Below, in pieces: positions 1-8,066 of a DNA stretch of 35,458 nucleotides. How positions within the stretch are numbered: position 1 is the stretch's first letter; every line of letters starts with the position of its first letter. The notes beneath the pieces were generated by a model. The model was not told the origin of the DNA. It did not search any database and saw only the letters and a program-made list of their open reading frames with translations. The translations under genes and the position numbers were made by a program. The stretch lies in the NCBI GenBank assembly GCA_964630665.1, contig CAZVVN010000029.1, forward strand, positions 1 to 35,458, read 5' to 3'. The DNA is from UBA9619 sp964630665 (GTDB lineage: Bacteria > Pseudomonadota > Gammaproteobacteria > Arenicellales > UBA868).

Positions 1-1
1 A

Positions 2-451
2 AAAGATTCAGATATGATTTCTATCAGTCATGAAGCGGCGAAAAACCTGATGACGCAGAGTAAGAATCGTCTAGAGCCTGGGCAGATGATTCTTACCAGT
101 TTTGCCAATATTGATGACCTGACGAAATCCTCAACCTTTGGACGAATTGTTGCGCAGCAGGTGGGCTCTGGTTTTTCTAGCCACGGCCATCATGTGATTG
201 AACTGTTGCTCAGAGATACCGTATACATCGGCGTGAAAGAGGGAGAATTTCTGTTGTCCAGGGCACTGAGAGACCTCAGTGTTGAACATGATGCCCAAGC
301 TGCCATCGTAGGAACGTATGCCGTTGGAGTAAATAACGTTTATGTAACCACCAAGGTTATCCGCGCAAGCGACAGTGTCGTTTTGGCCTCAGAAGACTTT
401 GTGTTACCTCTTGGTCCCGATATGAAAAAGATGGTAGCGACAGAAAAATAA
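2..451 (+). CDS. FlgO-like outer-membrane protein, 5' end cut off
   Basis: The reading frame is open to the left edge of the window, so the gene is probably missing its 5' end, including any lipoprotein signal. The visible 145 residues from the first ATG (position 14) match the FlgO domain pattern. An N-terminal helix (EAAKNLM) is followed by a strand ending in a 'sFaNiDDL..SStFGriva' segment, then 'HGHHVIEL', 'gEFLLSRaLRDL', and a 'aaIVGTYAVgvnnVYVttkVIra' core. FlgO proteins are outer-membrane-associated proteins needed for flagellar stability or motility in Vibrio. Homologues also occur away from flagellar genes, and no other flagellar gene is visible here. The downstream neighbour is convergent. 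The family call is by motif recognition only; a role in motility is inference. Confidence 0.75.
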   Translation, partial: KDSDMISISHEAAKNLMTQSKNRLEPGQMILTSFANIDDLTKSSTFGRIVAQQVGSGFSSHGHHVIELLLRDTVYIGVKEGEFLLSRALRDLSVEHDAQAAIVGTYAVGVNNVYVTTKVIRASDSVVLASEDFVLPLGPDMKKMVATEK

Positions 452-642
452 TGACGATGTTGAAGCAGTTCAGAGAGAATCAACTCTGCGCCGTCAGCTA
501 AATGTGATCACGTCCTGAATTTCGATGCGGTCAACGGTGTTCCGCTCCTCGGGATTTCGTTCGCTCATAGAGAAAAGTAGTCTCCTTTTTGCGACTGACG
601 CTTGCTCAAGTTCCTAGCTGCTACAGAATTTCCTGAAAAATA

Positions 643-1467
643 TTATTTGAACGGCTCCCGCTCATCATAAAGGCGGGCGGCATTGTCCATGCGCATAAAT
701 TCCGCGCCCAGGTCCCGCAGCTTGGCGATAAAGCGTTCCAGCATCATCATCCGGTGGCCGCGACCGATGACATAGGGATGGCAGGTATAGGTGATGATGC
801 CCCAGTCGGTGCAGCGGGTCATATAGATGAAGTCGTCGACCCAGTTTTCCATGACGCTATTGGCGTTGCGGTGGCCAGAGCGGTTGCCCGTCATCTCGAA
901 ATGGGGATGATCGTCCTGGGACCAGCTAACGGGCATTTCGATCAACGCGGTCTCGTTGCCAAAAACCATGGGTTTCTGTAGATCGACGACATCTCCCTGG
1001 CGCACGCGATACGGGGAATAATCATGTCCCATCATGGAACTCTCGTAATAGAAACCATGCCTGATCAGCAGGTCCACGGTATGCGGGCTTAAATCCCAGG
1101 CCGGGGAGCGATAACCCAGGGCCCGCCGGCCGCACAACTGCTCTATGACCTGGTTGGCACGGAGCATCTCCTCTTCTTCTTGTCCCCGATCCAGCAAGGC
1201 AGGCTGCACATGGGTCCAGCCATGATGGCCGATCTCGTGACCGCCTTCTACAACCCTGGCGCAGGCCTCGGGATAGGTCTCGATGGTAAAGCCGGGAACG
1301 AACCAGGTCGTCGGGATTTCCTGTCCTTCTAGCAAGGTCAGGATACGGTCTGCTCCCACGATCCCGAATTCGCCTCGCGAGATCGGTGTCGGTGTGGTCA
1401 TGCCCCGGGCGATGTGTCCCGACATGACATCGAAGTCGAAAGTCAGGCAAACAATATGTTGTGTCAT
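643..1467 (-). CDS. Polysaccharide deacetylase (NodB-fold) family protein
   Basis: This 274-residue carbohydrate esterase 4 / NodB-fold protein has the usual metal-site signatures. These are TFDFD (Asp11 and Asp13), HHGWTH (His82 and His86), RSPAWD (Arg120 to Trp124) and a late HPYV (His230). There is no signal peptide, so it is probably cytoplasmic. Together with the 'GHEIGHHGWTH' style, this places it nearer the PuuE/allantoinase-like or N-formyl/N-acetyl hydrolase branch than the exported chitin or peptidoglycan deacetylases. The expected reaction is metal-dependent hydrolysis of an amide on a small or carbohydrate substrate; the substrate cannot be read from the sequence. The gene stands alone, convergent with the FlgO-like gene and 370 bases from the next leftward gene. 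Confidence 0.88.
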   Translation of the reverse strand: MTQHIVCLTFDFDVMSGHIARGMTTPTPISRGEFGIVGADRILTLLEGQEIPTTWFVPGFTIETYPEACARVVEGGHEIGHHGWTHVQPALLDRGQEEEEMLRANQVIEQLCGRRALGYRSPAWDLSPHTVDLLIRHGFYYESSMMGHDYSPYRVRQGDVVDLQKPMVFGNETALIEMPVSWSQDDHPHFEMTGNRSGHRNANSVMENWVDDFIYMTRCTDWGIITYTCHPYVIGRGHRMMMLERFIAKLRDLGAEFMRMDNAARLYDEREPFK

Positions 1468-1836
1468 GAGACGATGTGCCTGGCTGTTATCATGATGTGT
1501 CGAGTGTGCTTTCAGTTCGCACGGGACACAATCCTTCCAATCAAACCAAGATAAGCCACTGTTAAGGACGGGTTGCTCTCCATAACCCTAACGGTCTTGG
1601 GAATAATCCTAAATTTAGCCGTATCGGCCTGCAAAATTAAGAATGTGGACTGGCAGCTGCAAATCGCTTGGCGCGAGATTCGAACCCCGGAGGACGCCTC
1701 AGCAAATCAATTGAATGACAAAGGGGTGGAAGATTCTCGGTGGTCCGACTCGCTCCCAGGGTCAATCCATATTTGATTTCAATCGTAGGTAGGTACTGCC
1801 GCTGATGTCAAAGAAACTCTGAGATTGATGTTCATT
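1468..1836. other. Intergenic region, no convincing gene
   Basis: This 369-base stretch lies between two leftward genes. It must hold the promoter of the deacetylase gene (right-to-left from about 1500) and the 3' region of the STT3-like gene. A short rightward frame at 1573-1776 starts with TTG and has no ribosome binding site or family resemblance. Around 1668-1685 the minus strand reads like a tRNA T-loop (GGTTCGAATC), but the flanking stem does not pair and no tRNA can be folded. I see no clear terminator or repeat. Confidence 0.5.
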
Positions 1837-3411
1837 TCATTCGCGGGTCACTCGGTAGAACTTGATCGAATGGTAAATGGGGCTCCCGGAGAGATAGGGG
1901 AGCTTCAATTCTTTGAGCAGTTCAAAACCTTCCGGGGGTGAACCGAGAAAGAACGCCGGTGCCATCATCGTTTTCCATTGTCCTCCCTGGAGTCGTTTGC
2001 CAAATTTGTAATGCTCGGAATCGGCGCCATAGGTGTATACATAGGAGATTTCCGGATGCTTGTCGCGAATGTTCCGGGGAGGGCCAACCAACAGCTTCTT
2101 GGTGAGGTGGTACGCCGTCGCATGCTGGGCGGTTAGAAGCATGTTATTCGAAAGAACCGAGCAATCGGTATGATAAGTGATGAAATGNNNNNNNNNNNNN
2201 NNNNNNNNNNNNNNNNNNNNNNNNNNNNNNNNNNNNNNNNNNNNNNNNNNNNNNNNNNNNNNNNNNNNNNNNNNNNNNNNNNNNNNNATTCGATCCGGAT
2301 CAATCTGCATGAAAGGCCAGCGTATCAGGATCAACAAGGTGACTGGCAGGGTGAGAAACAGTAGGGAGTATGAGCCCAGGACTGCTTGAGGCCCCTTGGT
2401 TTGAAAGATTTCGTAGAGGTTGGCCCCTTCTCTTGGATGGAAACCTGATTGCTTGAATACGTTGCCTACAACAAAGTCGAGCCCAGAGGACGTTTGGCGT
2501 AGTATGACCAGAAGTAACAGTAGGACAATCAGGAGCAACAAGATCATACTATGTCGCGATGGCGCAATTCGGGCCAGGAACTGCGCCGTGAACACGACGC
2601 AGGCTGCGATGTAGAGGTGGAACCAGGAGAGTGTGTGATATAAGAACTGCCCGTCCCAGAAGGGTGCTGAAGGGAGAAGAATAGCGATCGTTGTTCCGCC
2701 CATCCCCAGTGAGAAACTGTTGACCGCCTTGATCCTGGGTCGTGGTATGTGTCGCGCCCACAGGGTCGCGAGGGTGAGCAGAATCGGCAGCTGAAGAATA
2801 AAGAGGCCGTTGTGCATGCCTGGGGCGATCCCCACGACAATGCCCAAAAGTAGGGCGCGGCGCGGGTCGTCCATGCGTTGGAACCAAGCCAGTCCCACCA
2901 GCAGCGTCGTCAGGACGCAAGAGAGTTCCATGAAGTGGTGGTCGATTCGCCCCGGGGCGTGTAGTTGCAGAGTAAGGTGAGAGCTGGCGAATGCAAGTAC
3001 TGCCAGAATCTGCAGTACACGGGAGAACTTCAATTGTTGAGCGATAAGAAGAGTCAACCCGGTATTCACGGTGGCGAAAAGGGGCGGTATGTAGGTCAGG
3101 ATTGCCAACGGATTTTCAATACCGGTAACAGTCATCCCGAAGCGTGCGACCTGAACCAACAGCCAGTCGTAGAGCCACGGCCAGGTATGCCAGGTTCCTT
3201 TGGGGGCGTAGGAGCGTCGGTCGAATTCCCACAGGTGATGAGCCGGATCGTTAAGGGTCTCCAGGACGCGCCGTGCGTGATAGAAAGAATCGACCGCGAA
3301 GGGAATGAACTCGCCGTCCACCAGTACAGCCGGAATATGGTAGATGACCACGGCCAAGACCACGGTGCTACCCAGCAGCCAGATCAGGGCGCTCTTGAAG
3401 TCCTCGCTCAT
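1837..3411 (-). CDS. STT3/PglB-like membrane oligosaccharyltransferase, with assembly gap
   Basis: This is a multi-pass membrane protein with the first-loop acidic motif DSFYHARR (Asp41) and the GRIDHHFME motif (residues 154-162). Both are characteristic of STT3/PglB/AglB-type oligosaccharyltransferases, which move a lipid-linked glycan onto a protein or other acceptor. After the gap the C-terminal part reads HFITYHTDCSVLSNN followed by a soluble tail, as seen just after the WWDYG-type acceptor-binding motif in this family. That motif would fall in the unknown bases. Numbering and frame across the gap are not reliable, because 100 N is a placeholder length. The gene lies 53 bases downstream of the class V PLP gene on the same strand and may be co-transcribed with it. 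The family assignment is fairly sure; the acceptor and glycan are unknown. Confidence 0.75.
   Translation of the reverse strand: MSEDFKSALIWLLGSTVVLAVVIYHIPAVLVDGEFIPFAVDSFYHARRVLETLNDPAHHLWEFDRRSYAPKGTWHTWPWLYDWLLVQVARFGMTVTGIENPLAILTYIPPLFATVNTGLTLLIAQQLKFSRVLQILAVLAFASSHLTLQLHAPGRIDHHFMELSCVLTTLLVGLAWFQRMDDPRRALLLGIVVGIAPGMHNGLFILQLPILLTLATLWARHIPRPRIKAVNSFSLGMGGTTIAILLPSAPFWDGQFLYHTLSWFHLYIAACVVFTAQFLARIAPSRHSMILLLLIVLLLLLVILRQTSSGLDFVVGNVFKQSGFHPREGANLYEIFQTKGPQAVLGSYSLLFLTLPVTLLILIRWPFMQIDPDRXXXXXXXXXXXXXXXXXXXXXXXXXXXXXXXXXXHFITYHTDCSVLSNNMLLTAQHATAYHLTKKLLVGPPRNIRDKHPEISYVYTYGADSEHYKFGKRLQGGQWKTMMAPAFFLGSPPEGFELLKELKLPYLSGSPIYHSIKFYRVTRE
2188..2287. other. Assembly gap (100 N)
   Basis: There are exactly 100 undetermined bases inside the STT3-like coding region. 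The round number suggests a scaffold gap of unknown true size. The reading frame stays open through the N run, but this has a one in three chance of happening by accident. A frameshift or missing sequence cannot be excluded. Confidence 0.99.
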
Positions 3412-3464
3412 AGGTGGCCAGACCGGAAGGAAAAGCTGTAGGCGATGGGGTCGCGGCAGAGTCT

Positions 3465-4607
3465 TCAGCCCCGGTGGCGAGCAGTCCCAAGTGCATCCAG
3501 TAGGCGCATAACATCGGCACTGCTGTTGTACAGGTGTCCGGATACCCGTACACGCCCGTACTCACCCCAGATCAGGACATTTTCTTTTTCCAGCCGTTTG
3601 CGGGTTGCTTCGGCATTGGAGTCCAAGAAACAGGTGTTACCTGAACGTTGGGGGCGCTCAGACGGTGTGATCACCTTGAATCCCAGATCATCCAGCCCTT
3701 GGCCGATCATCTGCGAAAGATCCCGTGCGTGTTTTTCGATCCGCTCAATGCCCACGTCCAGCAGCAGATCGATCGATTCCTCCAGAAACATAATGATGGC
3801 CATCGCAGGATTGCCCGGTTCCAGTTTTTCAGGCATCTGGAATTCTGCAACTGGAAAAGTACGTTCTGCGCCCTGAGCAGGCCACACGTCGAGGTTGCGC
3901 CAGCCGAAGGTTGTTGCCCGGGCGATATGCTCGGCTTTTTCGCTGAGATAGCACGGTGCTGTGCCGTGGGTCGCCAGCAGCCATTTGTAACACGAACTGA
4001 CACACAGGTCGGTAACCTCGGCAGGAACGTCGATCACACCGGAGGCATGGGTCGCGTCGACGGCCAGCAAAGTTTCTGATCCCGCTAGGCCTTTGGCCAG
4101 TGCTTGGATGGCGAGGTTCTGACCGGTGTAGAAGCTGACCTGGCTTACCGCTAGAACGCGGGTCCGGTCATCTACGGCGCTCAGCAGGTCTTGTTCAGAT
4201 ATCCGCCAGTCACGGTGTGGGACAAGGCGTATCTCTACACCTCGTTCAGGCAGGTTCTTCCAGGCATACGCGACAGATGGAAACTCAAGATTGGTGGTGA
4301 CGATATTGTCACCTGCCTGCCAGTCAAGTCCACGGGCGAGCCAGCTCATGCCTTCGGCAGCTGAGGGCATGAAACTGATCCGCTGGCTGTCAACGCCCCA
4401 CAGCTGCCCCACTTTCCTCCTGCAGGCGTCTAGGTGCTCAAAGAGGCAGTCACGGCCGCGATAGGAGTCACTTTTCAGGCGGCAAAACTCGTCATAGACC
4501 TTGGCTTGTCGTTTGAGCCAGGGCGCCTCACCGCCGCTACAAAGGTGTGTCAGGCCTTCCAGACCGACAAACTCGTCCGAGGAGATCAGTGGGTTGATTG
4601 TGGGCAT
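3465..4607 (-). CDS. Aminotransferase class V / cysteine desulfurase-like PLP enzyme
   Basis: This 380-residue fold-type I PLP enzyme of the class V group shows 'lavDATHasGvidv' with Asp184 and His187 (contacts to the cofactor ring). The Schiff-base lysine is Lys208 in SSCYKWLLATHG. The N-terminal half has the substrate-loop and 'sfmpSaaEGMswla' cofactor-phosphate segment. Class V members include cysteine desulfurases, isopenicillin-N epimerase-like proteins and kynureninases; the 'CYKWLLAtHGtap' context is closest to the desulfurase/epimerase-like unknowns. The start is supported by AAGGAG nine bases upstream. It is 87 bases downstream of the cysteine synthase gene on the same strand, which hints at sulfur amino-acid chemistry, but the substrate is inference. 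Confidence 0.82.
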   Translation of the reverse strand: MPTINPLISSDEFVGLEGLTHLCSGGEAPWLKRQAKVYDEFCRLKSDSYRGRDCLFEHLDACRRKVGQLWGVDSQRISFMPSAAEGMSWLARGLDWQAGDNIVTTNLEFPSVAYAWKNLPERGVEIRLVPHRDWRISEQDLLSAVDDRTRVLAVSQVSFYTGQNLAIQALAKGLAGSETLLAVDATHASGVIDVPAEVTDLCVSSCYKWLLATHGTAPCYLSEKAEHIARATTFGWRNLDVWPAQGAERTFPVAEFQMPEKLEPGNPAMAIIMFLEESIDLLLDVGIERIEKHARDLSQMIGQGLDDLGFKVITPSERPQRSGNTCFLDSNAEATRKRLEKENVLIWGEYGRVRVSGHLYNSSADVMRLLDALGTARHRG

Positions 4608-4694
4608 TGTTGCGGACTCCTTGCCAGAATACGGGGTACGGTTGTTGCCTCAGTGACGGGCCGTCCGCCCAGCAGTGTCAGGGTTTTCGGTGGT

Positions 4695-5615
4695 TCAACC
4701 GGAGGACGACCAGAGTTCGGTGCTGAGATACCGCTCTCCGGTGTCGGGCAGGATCGCAAGCAGTTCTGCATCACGGGCAGCTTCTTTCGATGCGTGGGCG
4801 ATCATGCCTGCCACGGCAGCGCCGCAGGAGATGCCGCAGAAAATGCCTTCCTCTTCTGCCAGCTTGCGGGTCGTGTTGAAAGCAGCCTCGGTCGTTACCG
4901 GGATAATGTCATCGTAGGCGTCCTGATCCAGCGTGTCGGGTATAAACCCCGGGGCGGTTCCCATGATCTTGTGGCGACAGGCGATCCCCTTGGACAGTAT
5001 CGGGGAGTCGGCCGGTTCGGTGGCAATGATCAGCAGTCCTGGGATGCGGGTCCTGAGGTAGGTCGATAATCCTGATATCGTACCGCCGGTACCAGTTGTG
5101 CAGATGATGGCGTTCAGGTCTTCACCAAAATCGTCGTAGATCTCGTTAGCGGTCGAACGATGAGAGGCTGGATTGGCTGGGTTGAAATGCTGGCCAACGA
5201 AGAAATAACCTTCTGCTTCTGACAGTCTGCGCGCTTCCTCGATGGCACCAACAGTGCCTTTGTCTGCCGGCGTGAGCACCAGTTCTGCACCGTACGCTTT
5301 CAGGATCTGCTTTCGTTCGGCGCTCATGTCCTCGGACATGACAAAAATGGCCCGGTAACCCTTTACAGCTGCAACCATCGCAAGACCGATGCCCGTATTT
5401 CCGGAGGTCGGCTCGATGATCGTATCACCCGGTTTGAGAACACCCCGTTGTTCGGCATCCTCGATCATGTTGAGTGCAGGCCTGTCCTTGACCGATCCAG
5501 CCGGGTTGAAACTTTCCAGTTTGACCCAGAGTGTTTTGGCCAGGTGATCTGAAAAACTGTGCAGGCGGACCACAGGCGTTCGCCCGACCGTTTCAAGAAT
5601 GTTATCAACTTTCAT
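4695..5615 (-). CDS. cysK: Cysteine synthase (O-acetylserine sulfhydrylase)
   Basis: This 306-residue fold-type II PLP enzyme makes L-cysteine from O-acetylserine and sulfide in the cytoplasm. It shows the PLP lysine in NPAGSVKDR (Lys43), the substrate loop TSGNTG (70-75), the phosphate-binding loop GTGGT (175-179), and Ser263 in GISCGAA, which contacts the pyridine nitrogen. The C-terminus has PDTGERYLST. Length and motifs agree with CysK/CysM; I cannot separate the two with certainty, and the sulfur donor might be thiosulfate (CysM) instead. It is the first gene of a leftward run cysK - class V PLP enzyme - STT3-like. No CysE or SAT gene is next to it. Confidence 0.92.
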   Translation of the reverse strand: MKVDNILETVGRTPVVRLHSFSDHLAKTLWVKLESFNPAGSVKDRPALNMIEDAEQRGVLKPGDTIIEPTSGNTGIGLAMVAAVKGYRAIFVMSEDMSAERKQILKAYGAELVLTPADKGTVGAIEEARRLSEAEGYFFVGQHFNPANPASHRSTANEIYDDFGEDLNAIICTTGTGGTISGLSTYLRTRIPGLLIIATEPADSPILSKGIACRHKIMGTAPGFIPDTLDQDAYDDIIPVTTEAAFNTTRKLAEEEGIFCGISCGAAVAGMIAHASKEAARDAELLAILPDTGERYLSTELWSSSG

Positions 5616-5951
5616 ACTGAGAAGTGCTTGTCTGCGGTGCCATTGAATCTGGAAATCACTCTATAGTGTATACCGGCGACTTACGGAAGTGATGCCTGTT
5701 CTTGGAGGGTAGTAGCGATAAATGTATGCCTGGAGTTGGCAAGTGGAAGGTAGATCATGCTGCTAAACACGGCTATCTTGATTCTTGGCTGATTGCTGAT
5801 GGAGAATCAGCCATTCGTCATTGGCTGTGCCAGTACCCTGCCGGCCGGGTTGCTGAGTTGAATTCGACCCCCGACCCGAGTGACTGCCTGCTCGGTGATG
5901 GCCAGGTAGCAGACGCCGGGTTTGTCTCAGGGAGTGTAATGGGGAGGTGTT
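5616..5951. other. Divergent intergenic region between cysK and the LOG gene
   Basis: This 336-base region must contain the leftward promoter of cysK and the rightward promoter of the LOG-family gene. No coding frame in it is convincing. It holds a perfect 9-base inverted repeat (5786-5794 with 5805-5813, 10-base loop). An alternative 6-base pairing (5780-5785 with 5803-5808) would compete with it. No long T run follows either, so a simple terminator is unlikely. Confidence 0.5.
5780..5813. repeat. Nested inverted repeats with two exclusive pairings
   Basis: TGGCTGATT (5786-5794) pairs perfectly with AATCAGCCA (5805-5813). GATTCT (5780-5785) pairs with AGAATC (5803-5808). The two hairpins share bases and cannot form together. 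The site lies about 140 bases upstream of the LOG-family start. Function is unknown and chance is possible. Confidence 0.4.
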
Positions 5952-6509
5952 GTGAAGCGAATCTGCGTGTTCTGTGGCTCTCACACGGGTAGCCAAGCGG
6001 CTTACACCCAGGGTGCGGCAAGTCTTGGCCGGGCACTTTCGCGGCGCAACCTGGAACTGGTCTATGGTGGGGCCAGCATCGGCCTGATGGGTATTGTCGC
6101 CGATGCAGTGATCGGTGACGGTGGGTCTGCCATCGGCATCATTCCGCAATCGCTGGTTGATAAGGAAATCGCCCACCCGGGGCTCAGCGAGCTTCGGGTG
6201 GTGGGCTCTATGCACGAACGTAAGGCGAATATGGCGGAGTTGTCCGATGCATTCATCGCCCTGCCGGGTGGAATCGGCACGCTTGAGGAGTTGTTTGAGA
6301 TTCTGACCTTCGCCCAGCTCGGATTTCACCGCAAGCCCTGCGGGTTGCTAAATATCGAAGGGTATTACGACTGTCTTATCGACTTTCTGGATCACGCGGT
6401 GCGCGAATCCTTTGTCAGTGAGTCTCAGGTTCGCTCCCTGCAGGTAGATCGGCAAGCAGATCATTTGCTGGACCGCTTCGAGACTTTGCTGGCAGACGCC
6501 GGTGGTTGA
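5952..6509 (+). CDS. LOG-family protein (nucleoside 5'-monophosphate phosphoribohydrolase type)
   Basis: This 185-residue Rossmann-like protein has the LOG signature: ICVFCGS at the N-terminus, 'lvYGGasiGLMG', the SMHERK pair (Arg90, Lys91) and PGGIGTLEE (105-113). The family releases the base from nucleoside 5'-monophosphates. In plants and some bacteria this yields cytokinins; bacterial relatives such as PpnN act on purine or pyrimidine monophosphates. The old name 'lysine decarboxylase-like' is a misnomer. The start is GTG, preceded by GGGGAGGTG, a strong ribosome binding site. It stands upstream of manC in the same direction, 138 bases apart, so co-transcription is possible but not shown. 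Confidence 0.92.
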   Translation: MKRICVFCGSHTGSQAAYTQGAASLGRALSRRNLELVYGGASIGLMGIVADAVIGDGGSAIGIIPQSLVDKEIAHPGLSELRVVGSMHERKANMAELSDAFIALPGGIGTLEELFEILTFAQLGFHRKPCGLLNIEGYYDCLIDFLDHAVRESFVSESQVRSLQVDRQADHLLDRFETLLADAGG

Positions 6510-6647
6510 ACGATGGTCACGATCAAGAAAATTGTCCGGCGGAGCCGGTCCGGACATGGATCGCGACCGACGTGAAACAACGAGTGAGGTAGGCGTGGCT
6601 TTGGCAATGTCTAATACGATGCACATCCGGAATGGACTGAAGAGGCT

Positions 6648-8066
6648 GTGTTGATCCCGGTGATTCTTTGCGGTGGGTCCGGCACGCGGTTGTGGCCGCT
6701 CTCGCGTCGATTACACCCGAAACAGTTCCTGTCGCTCGCCGGTGAAAGAACGCTGCTACAGGATACGGTGGCGCGGCTCGAACCACTCCAATGCGGTCTG
6801 CCGCTTCTGGTCTGTCACGACAATCACCGTTTCAGTGTTGCTGGTCAGTTAAAGGAGCTGGGTCTGGAACACGGGACTATTGTGCTGGAACCTGTGAGTC
6901 GCAACACTGCGCCTGCGGTCGCCGTGGCGGCCCTGGAGTCCCTGACACTGGCTGATGATCCTATCCTGCTGGTGCAGCCGTCAGACCACGTGATTGCTGA
7001 TCAGGCTGCTTTCGAGATTGCCGTTCAGCGTGCCCGGGCAGCGGCTGGGGCAGGAAGCCTGGTTCTGTTCGGCGTAGTACCGGATGGGCCGGAAACCGGC
7101 TACGGCTACATTTCCCGTGGCCATGAAATCACAGACGGTCTGCATGCGGTCGAGGCTTTTGTCGAAAAGCCCGACCTGGCTACGGCTGAGGGGTATCTGG
7201 AAAGTGGCAGTTACCTCTGGAACAGCGGTATGTTCGTATTCCGAGCCCGGCGCTATTTGGAGGAGTTGCAGAAGATCAATCCAGTGATGCACGAGTGCTG
7301 CGTCAAAGCGCACGCCAATCTTGAACGCGACCTTGATTTTGCCCGGCTTCCGAGTGAGCCCTTCGAGAAGTGTCCCAAAGATTCAGTCGATTACGCTGTT
7401 CTGGAGAAAACCTCTGCCGCGGCGGTCGTGGAGTTCGATGCGGGCTGGAACGACGTCGGTTCCTGGTCTGAGTTGTGGAAGACAGGTCCGCAGGATCCGC
7501 AGGGCAATGTTACTGTTGGTGATGTGCTGGCGGTAGATTCTCGCGATACCTACATCCATTCGAGTCATGCGCTCGTATCAGCAGTAGGCGTTGAAAACCT
7601 GGTCATCGTCCACACGCCCGACGCGCTGCTGGTGGCAGATCGGAAACAGGTCGACAAGGTCAGGAACGTCGTGGCATGGCTCGAGGACAACCAGCGCTAT
7701 CAGTCTGAACATCACCGGAAGGTCTACCGACCCTGGGGCAGTTACGATACTGTCGAGGCCGGGAAAGGATTCCAGGTCAAACGAATCACGGTCAGTCCGG
7801 CTGCCCGTTTGTCTCTGCAGCTGCACCGACACCGGGCCGAGCACTGGATTGTCGTCAGCGGTGTGGCGCGGGTGACTCGTGATGATGAGGTATTTACCCT
7901 GCATCCGCAGCAGTCCACGTTCATACCGGCTCATACCCGGCACCGCCTGGAAAACCCAGGGGAAGTGCCGCTCGAGGTGATCGAAGTGCAGACCGGCAGC
8001 TACCTGGGCGAAGATGATATCGTTCGGTTCGAAGACGATTTCAACCGAGAGTCATCTGATCCTTGA
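6648..8066 (+). CDS. manC: Mannose-1-phosphate guanylyltransferase / mannose-6-phosphate isomerase
   Basis: This is a bifunctional type II enzyme of 472 residues, the usual length for ManC/CpsB/AlgA. The N-terminal nucleotidyltransferase shows GGSGTRLWPLSR (9-20) and FVEKP (171-175). A linker follows from about residue 290, then a C-terminal cupin isomerase domain with RPWGSY and QLHRHRAEHW. It supplies GDP-mannose for exopolysaccharide, lipopolysaccharide or glycan synthesis. The start is GTG with AGAGG upstream. No manB/algC or glycosyltransferase lies beside it, but the STT3-like gene 3 kb away also points to glycan work (inference). Its last 26 bases overlap the convergent PPTase gene. 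Confidence 0.95.
   Translation: MLIPVILCGGSGTRLWPLSRRLHPKQFLSLAGERTLLQDTVARLEPLQCGLPLLVCHDNHRFSVAGQLKELGLEHGTIVLEPVSRNTAPAVAVAALESLTLADDPILLVQPSDHVIADQAAFEIAVQRARAAAGAGSLVLFGVVPDGPETGYGYISRGHEITDGLHAVEAFVEKPDLATAEGYLESGSYLWNSGMFVFRARRYLEELQKINPVMHECCVKAHANLERDLDFARLPSEPFEKCPKDSVDYAVLEKTSAAAVVEFDAGWNDVGSWSELWKTGPQDPQGNVTVGDVLAVDSRDTYIHSSHALVSAVGVENLVIVHTPDALLVADRKQVDKVRNVVAWLEDNQRYQSEHHRKVYRPWGSYDTVEAGKGFQVKRITVSPAARLSLQLHRHRAEHWIVVSGVARVTRDDEVFTLHPQQSTFIPAHTRHRLENPGEVPLEVIEVQTGSYLGEDDIVRFEDDFNRESSDP

Noticed and set aside
1668..1685. tRNA-like T-loop on the minus strand (GGTTCGAATC)
   Set aside because: The flanking T-stem has two mismatches of five and no acceptor, D or anticodon arm can be folded from the surrounding bases.
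1573..1776. 67-residue open frame in the intergenic region
   Set aside because: TTG start without a ribosome binding site, no family pattern, and it runs over the tRNA-like stretch.
2170..2389. Short frames crossing the N run
   Set aside because: Artefacts of undetermined bases, lying antisense to the STT3-like gene.
5763..6329. 188-codon frame antisense to the LOG gene
   Set aside because: Overlaps a well-supported gene; composition is low in recognisable motifs.
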